Part shown: positions 17,497-26,628 of the stretch, piece after piece
Layout: each line of letters opens with the position of its first letter
How positions within the stretch are numbered: position 1 is the first letter of the stretch
Assembly: GCF_017313105.1 (NCBI RefSeq)
Contig: NZ_JAFLND010000001.1
Span: 682,001 to 746,000, forward strand
Reading direction: 5' to 3'
DNA from: [Muricauda] lutisoli (nom. illeg.)
GTDB lineage: Bacteria > Bacteroidota > Bacteroidia > Flavobacteriales > Flavobacteriaceae
Length of the DNA stretch: 64,000 nucleotides
The notes under the pieces: model-generated
The model's input: only the letters and a program-made list of their open reading frames with translations
What the model was told of the DNA's origin: nothing
Databases searched by the model: none
Translations under genes and position numbers: made by a program

Positions 17497-17569
17497 ATAA
17501 CTCAACATCCAACATTTAAAATATACCAAGCCAGCATACCCCAAATCATTAAACTTTAATCTATTTATC

Positions 17570-20500
17570 ATGAAAAAATTACTGATTGCCATTATCCCTT
17601 TATTTTCTTTTTGGACCCATGCCCAATTGCATTTTGACCTTGAGGTGGCCGATAAGACCAATGCGGTTTTTCGCCTATTGGACAAAAGCAAGATTCCACA
17701 CAGTATGTTATTGGACCATGGTTACGATTTTGTGGACGTGCCCAATTACGATGGGGTGTTACGGGACAACAATTATATAGTTCCTTCCATTTACCGCGAT
17801 CTGTACAATAGCTTGGTATCCATGCGCACCTCTTTGGTGGTGCCCGAACTGGTAGACCCTGTCGCTTTGGAACAAGGTTGGAAAAGCGCTACCAAGACGG
17901 CTGCGTCCAAGTTGGGAAAAGGGGCACAAGCCACTGCGGTTTCCCTAAATGGGCTGTACTACCACTATTCCCGTATTCGTGAAGATGCCTTGGACCAGGG
18001 CTTGATCCAAGTTCTGGACGGTAAGTTTTACGAAGACGTGTACGAGAACAACGAATGGCAAAATCCGTATGAGACCTTGGAAGTTTTTGCTATGTCCTTG
18101 GCCTGTACCCAGATCAGTAACTCGAAGGTGTCACTGTTGTTGGAAGATTCCCAATGGCGCACCAACCAAGGCACCTTGGTGGAAAGTTTTGCCGTGGACT
18201 TTGGCGATGGGGGTGGTTATCAGTCCTTTGAGCTGGGAGAAGCGATTGAACATCAATTTCAAGAAGATGACGATTATGTGTGGACTTTTAGGATGAAGCT
18301 TACTAACAACACCTACCGCTATTGCCGTACTCCGGTAAAGGTTACGGGCAAGGCCGCCCAACAGACCTTGACTGCCCGAAATCCGGAATGTACGGCACCC
18401 TGGGGAGAGACGATTACGGATTCAAAGGCCTATTTGGGTGTACAGGGAGTTGCTGAATTACAGATTGCAGCCGCAAAGGAATGTAAAAAGATAAGCAGAC
18501 CTTTGATTGTCGTGGAAGGTTTTGATTCGGGATTGACCCAAGATCATCCTTTGTATGGAGATACGCATTTGAATACTTTTTTGACGGAAGCTGGGGAGAA
18601 ATCAAATAGCCAAGAATTACAGAACTTAATTTCCGAAGACACAGAAGAAAGCTTTGACATCATCTACGTAAATTGGGCAGATGGTACCGATTGGTTGCAG
18701 CGCAATGCCTATGCGTTGGAAGCTGTAATAAAGTGGGTCAATGAGAACAAGGAAGACGGTGCCGAGCCCAATGTAATCTTGGGGCAGAGTATGGGCGGTG
18801 TTATTGCCCGTTATGCACTGCGCGATATGGAGAACAATAACCTCGACCACGATACCAGCCTCTACATTAGCCACGATGCCCCGCACCAAGGCGCCCATGT
18901 GCCACCTGGCTTTTTGTATATGGCTAGGCATGTACTCAATGAACTGATCACTACACCTATCGGGGATATCTCGGTTGCGGTGGCAAGCGGTCAACTTCCA
19001 GTACACGAAGCCCGCGAATTGATAGATAAGCCTGCCGTAAAACAAATGCTCATCAATTATGTGGATTCCGACTACCAAATCAACAACGATGTTCACAAAG
19101 CCTGGCAAGAGGAATTGATGGCCATGGGCTATCCACAGCAAACATGGAATATTGCACTCAGCAACGGTAGCCATTGTGCACAGCCGTATGGTGTAGAGCC
19201 GGGACAAAGCTTATTTCGGTTACATGGGTCGGCCTCCACAAACTTTGGAGGGGATTTACTTTCATTTATCTCGCCTTTTCTTGGAGGGGCCGTTGGTGTA
19301 GCTTTTGGAGATATACCCACTATACTATTGGGTTTTCTTCCTGGGAAGGCCAAATTAAAGGTGGATTTTCAGACTTGGGCCATTCCGGGAGGCGATGATT
19401 TTGTCTATAAAGGTTGGATACAGTATGAAAAGAAAAACCTTTGGGTCCTGCCTATTACGCGTACAATTACCAACAAGGCATTTCCTTGGAACGAGGAAAA
19501 CCTTTATTTGGCAAATTATCCAGGTGGTGCTATGCCCTTTATAAATACCATAAATGGGTTTGAGGAATTTGAGGCCAACTTTTTAGCCACTTATAACCTA
19601 AATTTAGAAATATTAGATTCCCCCATTAATTTTATTCCTGCGACCAGTGCTTTGGATGTGGGCAATAACAATACTCTATTGATGGAAGACGATTATTTGC
19701 GGATATACACCACAACAAACCCACCACCACAGGAGTTGGAAATTCCATTACACCACCACCTACGATATTTCCGGGGCCAACGCCACACATATTTCGTTTA
19801 ATCGTACCAATGGGGATTGGCTGGCCAGTGAACTCAATAATGCCAGCACTTCTTTTGACTGCTCCTTTCTGTGCCAAGAATTTAAAATAGAAGGCAGTCC
19901 CAAACTTTGTGACCAAGAACTCTATTTTGTAAACGTTGGCGATAATGTACAAGTCCATTGGAGTTCCAGTGACCCAGAGGTGGCCTCCCCCACAGACCCC
20001 AATAGTTCGGCAACTGCTTTTAGCACTGCCCCTAATACCTTTAGCGAGCAAGTCACCATTACCGCTATGCTGACCTCGGAGGGCTGTGGTAACGACCCTT
20101 TGATCCTGCAAAAAGTAGTTCAAGTCGGAAAACCTGGCTTACCATCCGATTTGTGGGGTCCGGAAATTGTATTGACCGGTGCACTTGTTAAATATTACGG
20201 AGGACCTGCAGAGGGTGCCGATTCTTATGAATGGTGGTTGCCACATCCCTTTGATGTAGTGGACCAATTTGATTATTTTGGGGATAATTGGCAGATAAGG
20301 AATACTAATACTTATTATGATGTTGCTAACGTTTTTACCGGGTATGCAAAAAACGAAGGCTATGTTCAGCTTATGGGGGTAAATGAGTGTGGAAAAGGTC
20401 CGGCTAGGAAAATTTTTGTTCACCATGTGGAAGACGGTGAAATGGGTGAAGGAGGTATACCTTTTCAACAAGACCCAGACCTCGATTTGGGAATTAATTC

Positions 20501-20783
20501 AAATGCGAAAAATGATGGTATCGTACTTTACCCCAATACTGCTTCTGAAGTTGTAAATATTACTTTGGAATCAGCCTTTGTTCCAGAAGGGGCAACTCCT
20601 TCAAAAATATTAGATGTTACTTTGTACCAACAGTTGCAGCAAATACCGAAAAAGAGGTTGAATTTCCCAAGCCCTGGAGTTACATCAACAATTTTGGATG
20701 TGAGCGATATGAGGGATGGGTACTACCTTGTCGTAATACATACTGACGTGGGACCAATTACCAAGATTCTTCTGGTAAAATAA
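17570..20783 (+). pseudogene. Secreted alpha/beta-hydrolase (lipase-like) with T9SS sorting tail, frameshifted
   Basis: Frame 1 (17570-19801, 743 residues) has a signal peptide (MKKLLIAIIPLFSFWTHAQ), a PKD-like segment around 205-245, and a lipase-type hydrolase domain from about 308 with the nucleophile elbow GQSMGG (Ser407) and RYALRDM. It then leaves the coding frame between about 19706 and 19755. The +1 frame continues from there (HYTTTYDISGANATHISFN) without a stop to 20783, through Ig/PKD-like repeats, and ends in a type A T9SS sorting domain (IVLYPNTASEVVNITL to TKILLVK). The joined protein would be about 1070 residues. The only start inside the second part is a GTG at 19980, so it is not a separate gene. 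It shares leader sequence with the two lipoprotein genes upstream. Confidence 0.82.
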
Positions 20784-20789
20784 GAGTGG

Positions 20790-20885
20790 TTGTCACATCG
20801 AGCGCAGTCGAGATGTCTTAACTGGTTCTTGACTGCGGTAAATCAGACTATAATCAAACCCCGGTGTAATTCGCTGGGGTTATTT
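20790..20885 (+). repeat. 96-bp direct repeat, copy B (right boundary of island; overlaps purB 3' end)
   Basis: Copy B of the repeat described at 15909, 93/96 identical and in the same orientation. Its right third (20854-20885) is the last nine codons and stop of purB on the minus strand, so this is the copy joined to the intact gene. It begins 7 bp after the hydrolase stop codon. The hairpin CCCCGGTG/CGCTGGGG followed by TTATTTG can terminate plus-strand transcription from the island while lying within purB coding sequence. Confidence 0.93.
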
Positions 20886-22197
20886 GTTTCAGCTCTGCTT
20901 TAATGGCATCGGAAACGTCCAAGGTTTCAATAAAATCGGCAATGGACTTTTGATTGATTTTCTCATTGGTACGCGTGAGACCTTTTAAGGCTTCGTATGG
21001 GTTGGGATAGCCTTCTCTTCGCAAAATCGTCTGAATGGCTTCAGCCACAACGGCCCAATTGTCTTCCAGATCCTTTTCGAACTTGGCCTGGTTCAATACC
21101 AGTTTGTTCAACCCTTTTAACGTGGATTGAAATCCAACTATGGTATGTGCAAAAGGTACACCTACGTTTCTTAAAACGGTGCTGTCCGTGAGGTCGCGTT
21201 GCAATCGGGAAATGGGCAGTTTGGCCGATAAATGCTCAAAAATGGCATTGGCCAAGCCCAAGTTTCCTTCGGAATTCTCAAAATCAATAGGGTTTACCTT
21301 ATGTGGCATGGCCGAAGACCCTACTTCTCCTTTTTTGATTTTCTGCTTAAAGTAATCCATGGAGATGTACGTCCAAATGTCCCTGTCCAAATCAATCAAA
21401 ATGGTGTTGATTCGCTTGAGGCAGTCGAACAAAGCGGCCATATGATCGTAATGCTCAATTTGAGTGGTGGGGAAGGAGTGGTACAACCCTAGCTTTTCCT
21501 GTACAAACTGTTTTCCGAAAGCTCTCCAATCGTTGTTCGGATATGCCACTTTGTGTGCATTGTAATTTCCTGTGGCGCCACCAAATTTTGCTGCACTGGG
21601 GATATCGTTCAATAAATTGAACTGCTCCTTGAACCGCTCCACAAACACGTCGATTTCCTTACCCAATCGGGTAGGGGAGGCGGGCTGACCATGTGTTCTG
21701 GCCAACATAGGGATGTTCTCCCATTCTTTGGAAAGCTCCTTCAGTTTTTCAAAAACTTCCAAATAGGAGGGCACGTAAACTTCGTTCATGGCCTCTTTGA
21801 TAGAAAGTGGAATGGCCGTGTTGTTGATATCTTGGGAGGTTAACCCAAAGTGGATAAATTCCTTGTATTTTTGAAGCTTTAACCCATCGAACTTGTGTTT
21901 GATGAAGTATTCCACGGCTTTTACATCGTGATTGGTGGTTTTTTCAATGTCCTTTATGGCCTGTGCATCTTCCGGAGAAAACTCTTGGTAGATTTTTTGC
22001 AATTCTGGGAACAGAGCCGCGTCAAAATCGGCCAACTGTGGCAAGGGCACCTCACATAGCGCGATAAAGTATTCAATTTCTACTCGAACACGGTATTTGA
22101 TCAGGGCCTCTTCCGAAAAATAGTCCTTTAAGGCCTTGGTTTTGTTTCCATACCTACCGTCAATAGGTGAAATGGCATTTAGTTGGTTCAGCGACAT
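20854..22197 (-). CDS. purB: Adenylosuccinate lyase
   Basis: Catalyses two fumarate-releasing steps: SAICAR to AICAR in purine synthesis, and adenylosuccinate to AMP. The 447-residue protein carries the superfamily signature GSSAMPHKVNPIDFENSEGN, with the flexible catalytic loop Ser in GSSAMP, and THGQPASPTRLGKE upstream. It ends ITPANYTGV, as is usual for PurB C-termini, so the gene is complete despite the repeat covering its 3' end. It follows the 190-residue gene at 22244 on the same strand with a 46-bp gap. Confidence 0.97.
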   Translation of the reverse strand: MSLNQLNAISPIDGRYGNKTKALKDYFSEEALIKYRVRVEIEYFIALCEVPLPQLADFDAALFPELQKIYQEFSPEDAQAIKDIEKTTNHDVKAVEYFIKHKFDGLKLQKYKEFIHFGLTSQDINNTAIPLSIKEAMNEVYVPSYLEVFEKLKELSKEWENIPMLARTHGQPASPTRLGKEIDVFVERFKEQFNLLNDIPSAAKFGGATGNYNAHKVAYPNNDWRAFGKQFVQEKLGLYHSFPTTQIEHYDHMAALFDCLKRINTILIDLDRDIWTYISMDYFKQKIKKGEVGSSAMPHKVNPIDFENSEGNLGLANAIFEHLSAKLPISRLQRDLTDSTVLRNVGVPFAHTIVGFQSTLKGLNKLVLNQAKFEKDLEDNWAVVAEAIQTILRREGYPNPYEALKGLTRTNEKINQKSIADFIETLDVSDAIKAELKQITPANYTGV

Positions 22198-22243
22198 GGT
22201 CCAGAAAATTTTGAAAGCATCAAAGATACTTAAACGCTACGGT

Positions 22244-22816
22244 TTACACACCCAATTTGGCCAACTTATCCAGAGTTTTTTTAGCTCGGTTTTGATATCC
22301 TGTGCTTCCCAAGGCATAGCTATCTTCCAAAACCAATTTAAGTTCCGGGTGGACCCAATCAAACTTCAGGCCCAAATAATAAAGACTGGTCATGGCAAAT
22401 ACTTTTGGCGCAACGTTCATGGAGCTGATCAACCAATCAAAACAAACAGCCATGACTTTTTCCAATTGTGTATCCGTTATGTTTTGGACAAATTCAGGTT
22501 TCTTTTTTTTGAAATAGGCTTCACATATCATTTCGCAAACATGAGCCATGGGCCGAATGCAGGATTCGGTCTTTAAGACTGGCAAACCATTGACAAAATC
22601 TTCAAAAAAAGGAAGTAGGTAGGTAAGGTTTTTGCGCATCAAGTGATCAAATGTCCAGCTTGCATTAAAGGTGCCTTCTTTGTCTTCCAATAAAACCTCA
22701 TCGTACAGAACTTGGGCCAATTGGGGTTCTTTCGCTAACTGGTTGACCAAGTCATCAATTTGGGATTTGGATATTCTACCAGAACTAAGTGCGGTATGAA
22801 GCTGCTCTTCGGTCAC
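22244..22816 (-). CDS. Conserved hypothetical protein upstream of purB
   Basis: Not recognised with certainty. The 190-residue cytosolic protein is all-helical in appearance, with no signal peptide and no catalytic motif, and has HEAT-repeat-like spacing (DLVNQLAKEPQLAQVLYDEV, EKVMAVCFDWLISSMNVAPK). Homologues in Flavobacteriaceae tend to sit beside purB and have at times been labelled as such, but there is no lyase signature here. Cotranscription with purB is likely (46 bp). The start is 36 bp from that of the divergent haem-binding gene. Confidence 0.75.
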   Translation of the reverse strand: MTEEQLHTALSSGRISKSQIDDLVNQLAKEPQLAQVLYDEVLLEDKEGTFNASWTFDHLMRKNLTYLLPFFEDFVNGLPVLKTESCIRPMAHVCEMICEAYFKKKKPEFVQNITDTQLEKVMAVCFDWLISSMNVAPKVFAMTSLYYLGLKFDWVHPELKLVLEDSYALGSTGYQNRAKKTLDKLAKLGV

Positions 22817-22852
22817 AAAAAAATCGATATATTTACTAAAATCCTGTATGTG

Positions 22853-23305
22853 ATGAAAATAGTGAAAAAAACAGCAATTGTTCTATTGATCGTATTGATC
22901 GGGATGCAGTTCTACCGTCCTGAAAAAAATAGGGCCGAAGCCGATTATGTGGCCGCCTTTGAAGCCGAGACACAACCTTCCGCTGAGGTAAAGCAAATTT
23001 TGAAGACAGCTTGTTATGATTGCCATAGTGCCAATACCGAATATCCTTGGTACAATAACATAGCACCGGTATCCTATTGGCTGGCCGACCATATAGAGGA
23101 AGGAAAAGAACATTTGAATTTTTCCGATTGGGAAAGCTATGACACGAAAAAGAAAGATCACAAGCTCGAAGAGGTTATCGAAGAAGTGAAGGAGGGTGAA
23201 ATGCCGTTAAATGAATACACTTGGACCCATGCCGATGCCAACTTATCCGAAGAACAAATAAGTGCTTTGGTGGCCTGGGCGGATCAAGCTAGGGCCAACT
23301 ATTAA
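22853..23305 (+). CDS. Haem-binding domain protein (membrane-anchored, CxxCH)
   Basis: Probable periplasmic c-type haem protein of the Haem_bd family. The ATG at 22853 gives MKIVKKTAIVLLIVLIGMQFY, an N-terminal membrane anchor or signal. The longer frame from 22760 runs into the divergent gene and is rejected. A single haem-attachment motif CYDCH is at residues 54-58, followed by SANTEYPWYNNIAPVSYWLADHI, the family's conserved block. The mature domain is about 125 residues. The redox partner is unknown. Its 3' end overlaps the convergent sirtuin gene by 17 bp. Confidence 0.88.
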   Translation: MKIVKKTAIVLLIVLIGMQFYRPEKNRAEADYVAAFEAETQPSAEVKQILKTACYDCHSANTEYPWYNNIAPVSYWLADHIEEGKEHLNFSDWESYDTKKKDHKLEEVIEEVKEGEMPLNEYTWTHADANLSEEQISALVAWADQARANY

Positions 23306-23987
23306 AAAGCTCTTTGACCAATTGGGGAACCCCCTCGGCGGCAGTTTCCGGAATCACGGTAAGGTTATTAAAATCGGCCGACCGAATATTGGGCTTGGGG
23401 TCAACAAAGTAAATTGGGGCCTGTTTGGGCGCATAGTGTATTAAACCTGCAGCCGGGTATACCTGCATGGATGTTCCCACGATGATCAATATTTCGGCCT
23501 GTTGTGTGATTTGCGCAGCGGTTTCCAGCATGGGAACCATTTCACCAAACCACACAATGTGCGGACGCAATTGGTTACCCTTATCGTCCGTATCGCCCAA
23601 AACCAAGTCTTTTTTCCAGTCCAACACATGGTCTTCATCTACCGTACTGCGCACTTTGAACAGTTCGCCGTGCAAATGCACCACATGGGAACTACCAGCT
23701 TTCTCATGAAGATCATCAATGTTTTGTGTAACAATGCTTACATCAAACCCTTGTTCCAGTTCTGCTAGCGCCAAATGGCCCTTGTTGGGCGAAACGTTCA
23801 ATAACTGGCGTCTTCGTTGGTTGTAAAATTCAAGTACCAGTTCAGGGTTTCTGGCAAATCCTTGCGGTGAGGCTACTTGCATTACATCATGACCTTCCCA
23901 AAGTCCATTTTCGTCGCGAAAGGTTTTTAGTCCACTCTCGGCACTCATTCCTGCACCGGTCAATACAACTATTTTCTTCTTTGCCAT
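23289..23987 (-). CDS. cobB: NAD-dependent protein deacylase (sirtuin) without zinc cysteines
   Basis: Removes acyl groups from lysine using NAD+. The 232-residue protein shows GAGMSAESGLKTFRD (NAD loop, residues 11-25), TQNIDDLHEKAGS (QNID at 88-91), the catalytic His in HLHGE (H106) and VGTSMQVYPAAGL. Tyr55 and Arg58 (YNQR) match the YxxR pair that class III sirtuins use for succinyl/malonyl groups. The protein contains no cysteine at all, so the usual Cys4 zinc site is missing; the segment after HLHGELFKVRS is short and charged. Related flavobacterial proteins look similar. It overlaps the haem-binding gene by 17 bp. Confidence 0.9.
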   Translation of the reverse strand: MAKKKIVVLTGAGMSAESGLKTFRDENGLWEGHDVMQVASPQGFARNPELVLEFYNQRRRQLLNVSPNKGHLALAELEQGFDVSIVTQNIDDLHEKAGSSHVVHLHGELFKVRSTVDEDHVLDWKKDLVLGDTDDKGNQLRPHIVWFGEMVPMLETAAQITQQAEILIIVGTSMQVYPAAGLIHYAPKQAPIYFVDPKPNIRSADFNNLTVIPETAAEGVPQLVKELFNSWP

Positions 23988-24001
23988 TTATGGTGGGTAA
24001 T

Positions 24002-26407
24002 TTATTGTTTTGGAACAAGTTGATCTTTGTCAACGGTGATCGATTCTATCTTATCTCTTGTGTAATAGACCGGAAAATATGTGTCGTTGGCCCAATCTTT
24101 AAAAAGGTTTTTGTAAAACGGACTATCAGGGTCACCGGATTGTCCGGGTGAATTTGTCCCTACGGATTCATTCCAGTCGTTTACATCAACAATAATCCTG
24201 AACGTAGCTCCCGATGTTTGGTTGTCGTTGCTTCCGGTTACTCCAGGAGTATATTGGTTGCCCCCTCTGGGCAATTTGTCCGTATTCAACTTGGATTGTA
24301 ATTCGGCATTGACCACTTTGCCCAATGGATGTATGATTTGTACATGTTTGTAATCCGCTTGACCATACTGCCATGTTGCCATATCACTTCCAAATTTTTC
24401 GGAAAGGCCCTTTACGGCAGAAGCAAAAGTCCCAGATAGATAACGATTCCTTTTGTCTATTGCATTTTCACCAAACTTTGATTCTGGATGAAGAATCCAT
24501 TGCATCAATTTGCTCATTTGTATCCTGGAAATGACCGATTGTACTTCGGGATCTGGGAAATATTCAAAATACTCATTCATCAGTTCCCTTTCCCAAGCCA
24601 CATATATAGCTGCATTCACCGAGTTTTTATCCAAAACAAAATCCCAATCCAGCAACCCTTGTTGGGCTTGTATCAATAGGTCATCGGTAAAAGTTTGATT
24701 TTCCAATAGTGGAATAAGGGTGCGGGCCGGTATGGAGAGATAATCCGTTTGCAAAGCCTTCATGTCCTCCATGGACAATTTTTCACCAGAGCCCAAAACC
24801 TCTTTCAATCTATCCCCTCTAAATGGGTCACTCCACATAAACCCTATAGCATCCCATTCCGTATAATCGTCGGGAGTTACATTCTGATTGGCAGTTGAGA
24901 TAAAACCGTTGGAAGGATTATAGTCGTTAGGTTTTTGTTTGATAGGGAGGTAACCGTCCCACTCGTACCTGCCGTCACCGGGAACGGGAACCAATCCGCT
25001 GAAATTTTTTCGGACAGGTGCGATTCCCACTGCTTGCCATCCTATGTTACCTTCTTTATCGGCCCATATCATGTTTTCGCCTGGAATGTTACTGTAACTA
25101 CAGGCATCCCTGAATTCTTCCCAATTCTTAGCTTGATTCATTCTCAGGGAAGCTAGGTAGGGGGAGCTTCCAGGTTCCATCCAAGCACATCGCACAGCAT
25201 AGGCCACATGATTCAGGGAATCGATATAGGTGACAGGACCATGGCGGGTATATCTCAGTTCAACCTGGGCATCTTCACTGTTCTTTACCGGAATGGTCTC
25301 GTTGATCACCTCCATGTCCTCCCAAGTGTCCTTATATTTATATTGATTGAGATTTTCGGGATTCAGCTCATAGACCATCAAGTCTTCCCCATCTGTTCTG
25401 AAAACCGTCAAACCCCAAGCACCATATTGATTGTGTCCGATGGAAATTCCAGGAATCTCTGGTTCACCACCTCCAATTACGTCCCAACCAGGGGCAGATA
25501 AATGTGTCCAATAGCGAAGGGAGGGTACTGCCACGGTTCTGTGCGGATCGTTGGCCATATAGGCATGTCCGTTTTCCGCAAGTGAAGGACTGGTTACCCA
25601 ATTGTTGCTGCCAATCCACAGTTTATCGGATTCCGATGGATACATCTTTAGCTCGGAATTTTGGCTCAGACTGGGCTCAACACGGTAATCCGGCAAAATA
25701 TCCTCTGGCTCAAATTTTACAGGAGTTCGATAGGCTTCATATAGCTCCAATATGTTATCGGACAATAGCTCTGGATCAATTACTGGATCTAACTCCAATT
25801 TAGGTTCTTTGGGGTGAAACCAATAGTATTCTTTTACTTTTTCAGGACCTAATTGAGCGACCGCCCTTCCGATGACCAGTTCATTGGTAATATTGCCCAA
25901 AAGGCCTTGATGACGTGAAATGACGACTTCTGGAGTCCATTTTTGTGGCTTGATGCCCAGCGCCTTGAAAGTGATGGGCAATAATTCGGGATTTTGCAGT
26001 ACTTCTTCAATATATGCGTTTACACCATTGGTATATGCTGTGATAATTTCTTCTCCATCGGGGTGGTACTGTTGCATCTCGGTCTTCATATCACCTCTAA
26101 ACTTGAACAATCGGGTACCGATATCTCGTTTAAGTTCCCTTTTCCCCAAAATTTCGGCTACTGTGCCCGTGGCTTGTCTTCGCCATATCTCAAACTGAAA
26201 GAGACGGTCTTTTGCGGCATAATATCCTTGGGCGAAAAACAGGTCGTGCTGATTTTTTGCATAAATATGGTTGATACCCACTTCATCACGAAGTACCTCC
26301 ACAGTATCGGTCAGGCCATCAATTTGAATCGCATTGGTGGTATCTTGCTTTTTGCAGGAGGTGGCAAAAAGAAGAAGCGAAAACAGTAGACTTTGAAATG
26401 TTTTCAT
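24002..26407 (-). CDS. Penicillin acylase family Ntn-hydrolase, lipoprotein
   Basis: Amidase that matures by self-cleavage into two chains. The ATG at 26407 gives a lipoprotein signal MKTFQSLLFSLLLFATSC (Cys18); an in-frame ATG ten codons earlier is less suitable. The 801-residue precursor has the alpha-chain region (DEVGINHIYAKNQHDLFFAQGYYAAKDRLFQ), a spacer, and the autocleavage site WIGSNNW with the nucleophile Ser267, followed by MANDPHRTVAVPS. Natural substrates could be acyl-homoserine lactones, N-acyl amino acids or peptides; sequence does not decide. Confidence 0.9.
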   Translation of the reverse strand: MKTFQSLLFSLLLFATSCKKQDTTNAIQIDGLTDTVEVLRDEVGINHIYAKNQHDLFFAQGYYAAKDRLFQFEIWRRQATGTVAEILGKRELKRDIGTRLFKFRGDMKTEMQQYHPDGEEIITAYTNGVNAYIEEVLQNPELLPITFKALGIKPQKWTPEVVISRHQGLLGNITNELVIGRAVAQLGPEKVKEYYWFHPKEPKLELDPVIDPELLSDNILELYEAYRTPVKFEPEDILPDYRVEPSLSQNSELKMYPSESDKLWIGSNNWVTSPSLAENGHAYMANDPHRTVAVPSLRYWTHLSAPGWDVIGGGEPEIPGISIGHNQYGAWGLTVFRTDGEDLMVYELNPENLNQYKYKDTWEDMEVINETIPVKNSEDAQVELRYTRHGPVTYIDSLNHVAYAVRCAWMEPGSSPYLASLRMNQAKNWEEFRDACSYSNIPGENMIWADKEGNIGWQAVGIAPVRKNFSGLVPVPGDGRYEWDGYLPIKQKPNDYNPSNGFISTANQNVTPDDYTEWDAIGFMWSDPFRGDRLKEVLGSGEKLSMEDMKALQTDYLSIPARTLIPLLENQTFTDDLLIQAQQGLLDWDFVLDKNSVNAAIYVAWERELMNEYFEYFPDPEVQSVISRIQMSKLMQWILHPESKFGENAIDKRNRYLSGTFASAVKGLSEKFGSDMATWQYGQADYKHVQIIHPLGKVVNAELQSKLNTDKLPRGGNQYTPGVTGSNDNQTSGATFRIIVDVNDWNESVGTNSPGQSGDPDSPFYKNLFKDWANDTYFPVYYTRDKIESITVDKDQLVPKQ

Positions 26408-26531
26408 GGTAAATGTTGTTGGTTTCAGTTGGTTCATGTGTATTTTTAATAAGCTCTAGGATTACACCAGATTGGTAACTAAGATAAGGAATCTATTCTC
26501 TTAATGAAGGTATTACACTATTGGGACTATG

Positions 26532-26561
26532 TTTGTTTTCTGAATAAATTACGTACTTTCA
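26532..26561 (+). promoter_or_regulatory. Candidate promoter of the DsrE-like gene
   Basis: TTTG (26532-26535), an 18-base spacer and TACTTTCA (26554-26561) approach the phylum consensus TTTG-N(17-23)-TAnnTTTG, 68 bp ahead of the ATG at 26629. The -7 box has two mismatches at its end, so this is tentative. Confidence 0.35.
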
Positions 26562-26628
26562 ACTTACAGTATCCAGCGAATCACAAACAATAGATGGTTC
26601 GATCCTAAAACAACCCAACCATAAACCA

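Larger units (their letters stand above)
16250..17569 (+). repeat. Tandem duplication, two units of 644 bp
   Basis: The starts at 16282, 16926 and 17570 are spaced exactly 644 bp apart, because copy 2 has one extra base in its gene (571 against 570) and one fewer in its spacer (73 against 74). The first ~200 bp of the two genes differ at only about five positions and the last ~110 bp at a few, while the middle ~230 bp differ strongly. The spacers (TTTTGAATAACTCAACAT... onwards) are nearly identical too. The left boundary is approximate. Confidence 0.9.
15909..20885. mobile_element. Repeat-flanked accessory island (no integrase seen)
   Basis: About 4.9 kb bounded by the two 96-bp direct repeats. 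Removing one repeat plus the content would restore a simple mscS / purB convergent pair. The cargo is two tandem lipoprotein genes and one T9SS-secreted hydrolase, all on the plus strand and all outside the housekeeping character of the flanks. Target duplication covering the 3' end of a conserved gene is typical of site-specific integration, but no integrase, transposase or terminal inverted repeat is present. It could instead be a Campbell-type or unequal-recombination event. Confidence 0.5.

Noticed and set aside
16282..17569. Tandem 644-bp units as a CRISPR or other short-repeat array
   Set aside because: Only two long units, each a gene plus spacer; no short direct repeats with unique spacers.
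19980..20783. Separate 267-residue gene carrying the T9SS tail
   Set aside because: Its only start is GTG in mid-domain, there is no signal peptide, and the same frame is open far upstream; it is the shifted continuation of the hydrolase.
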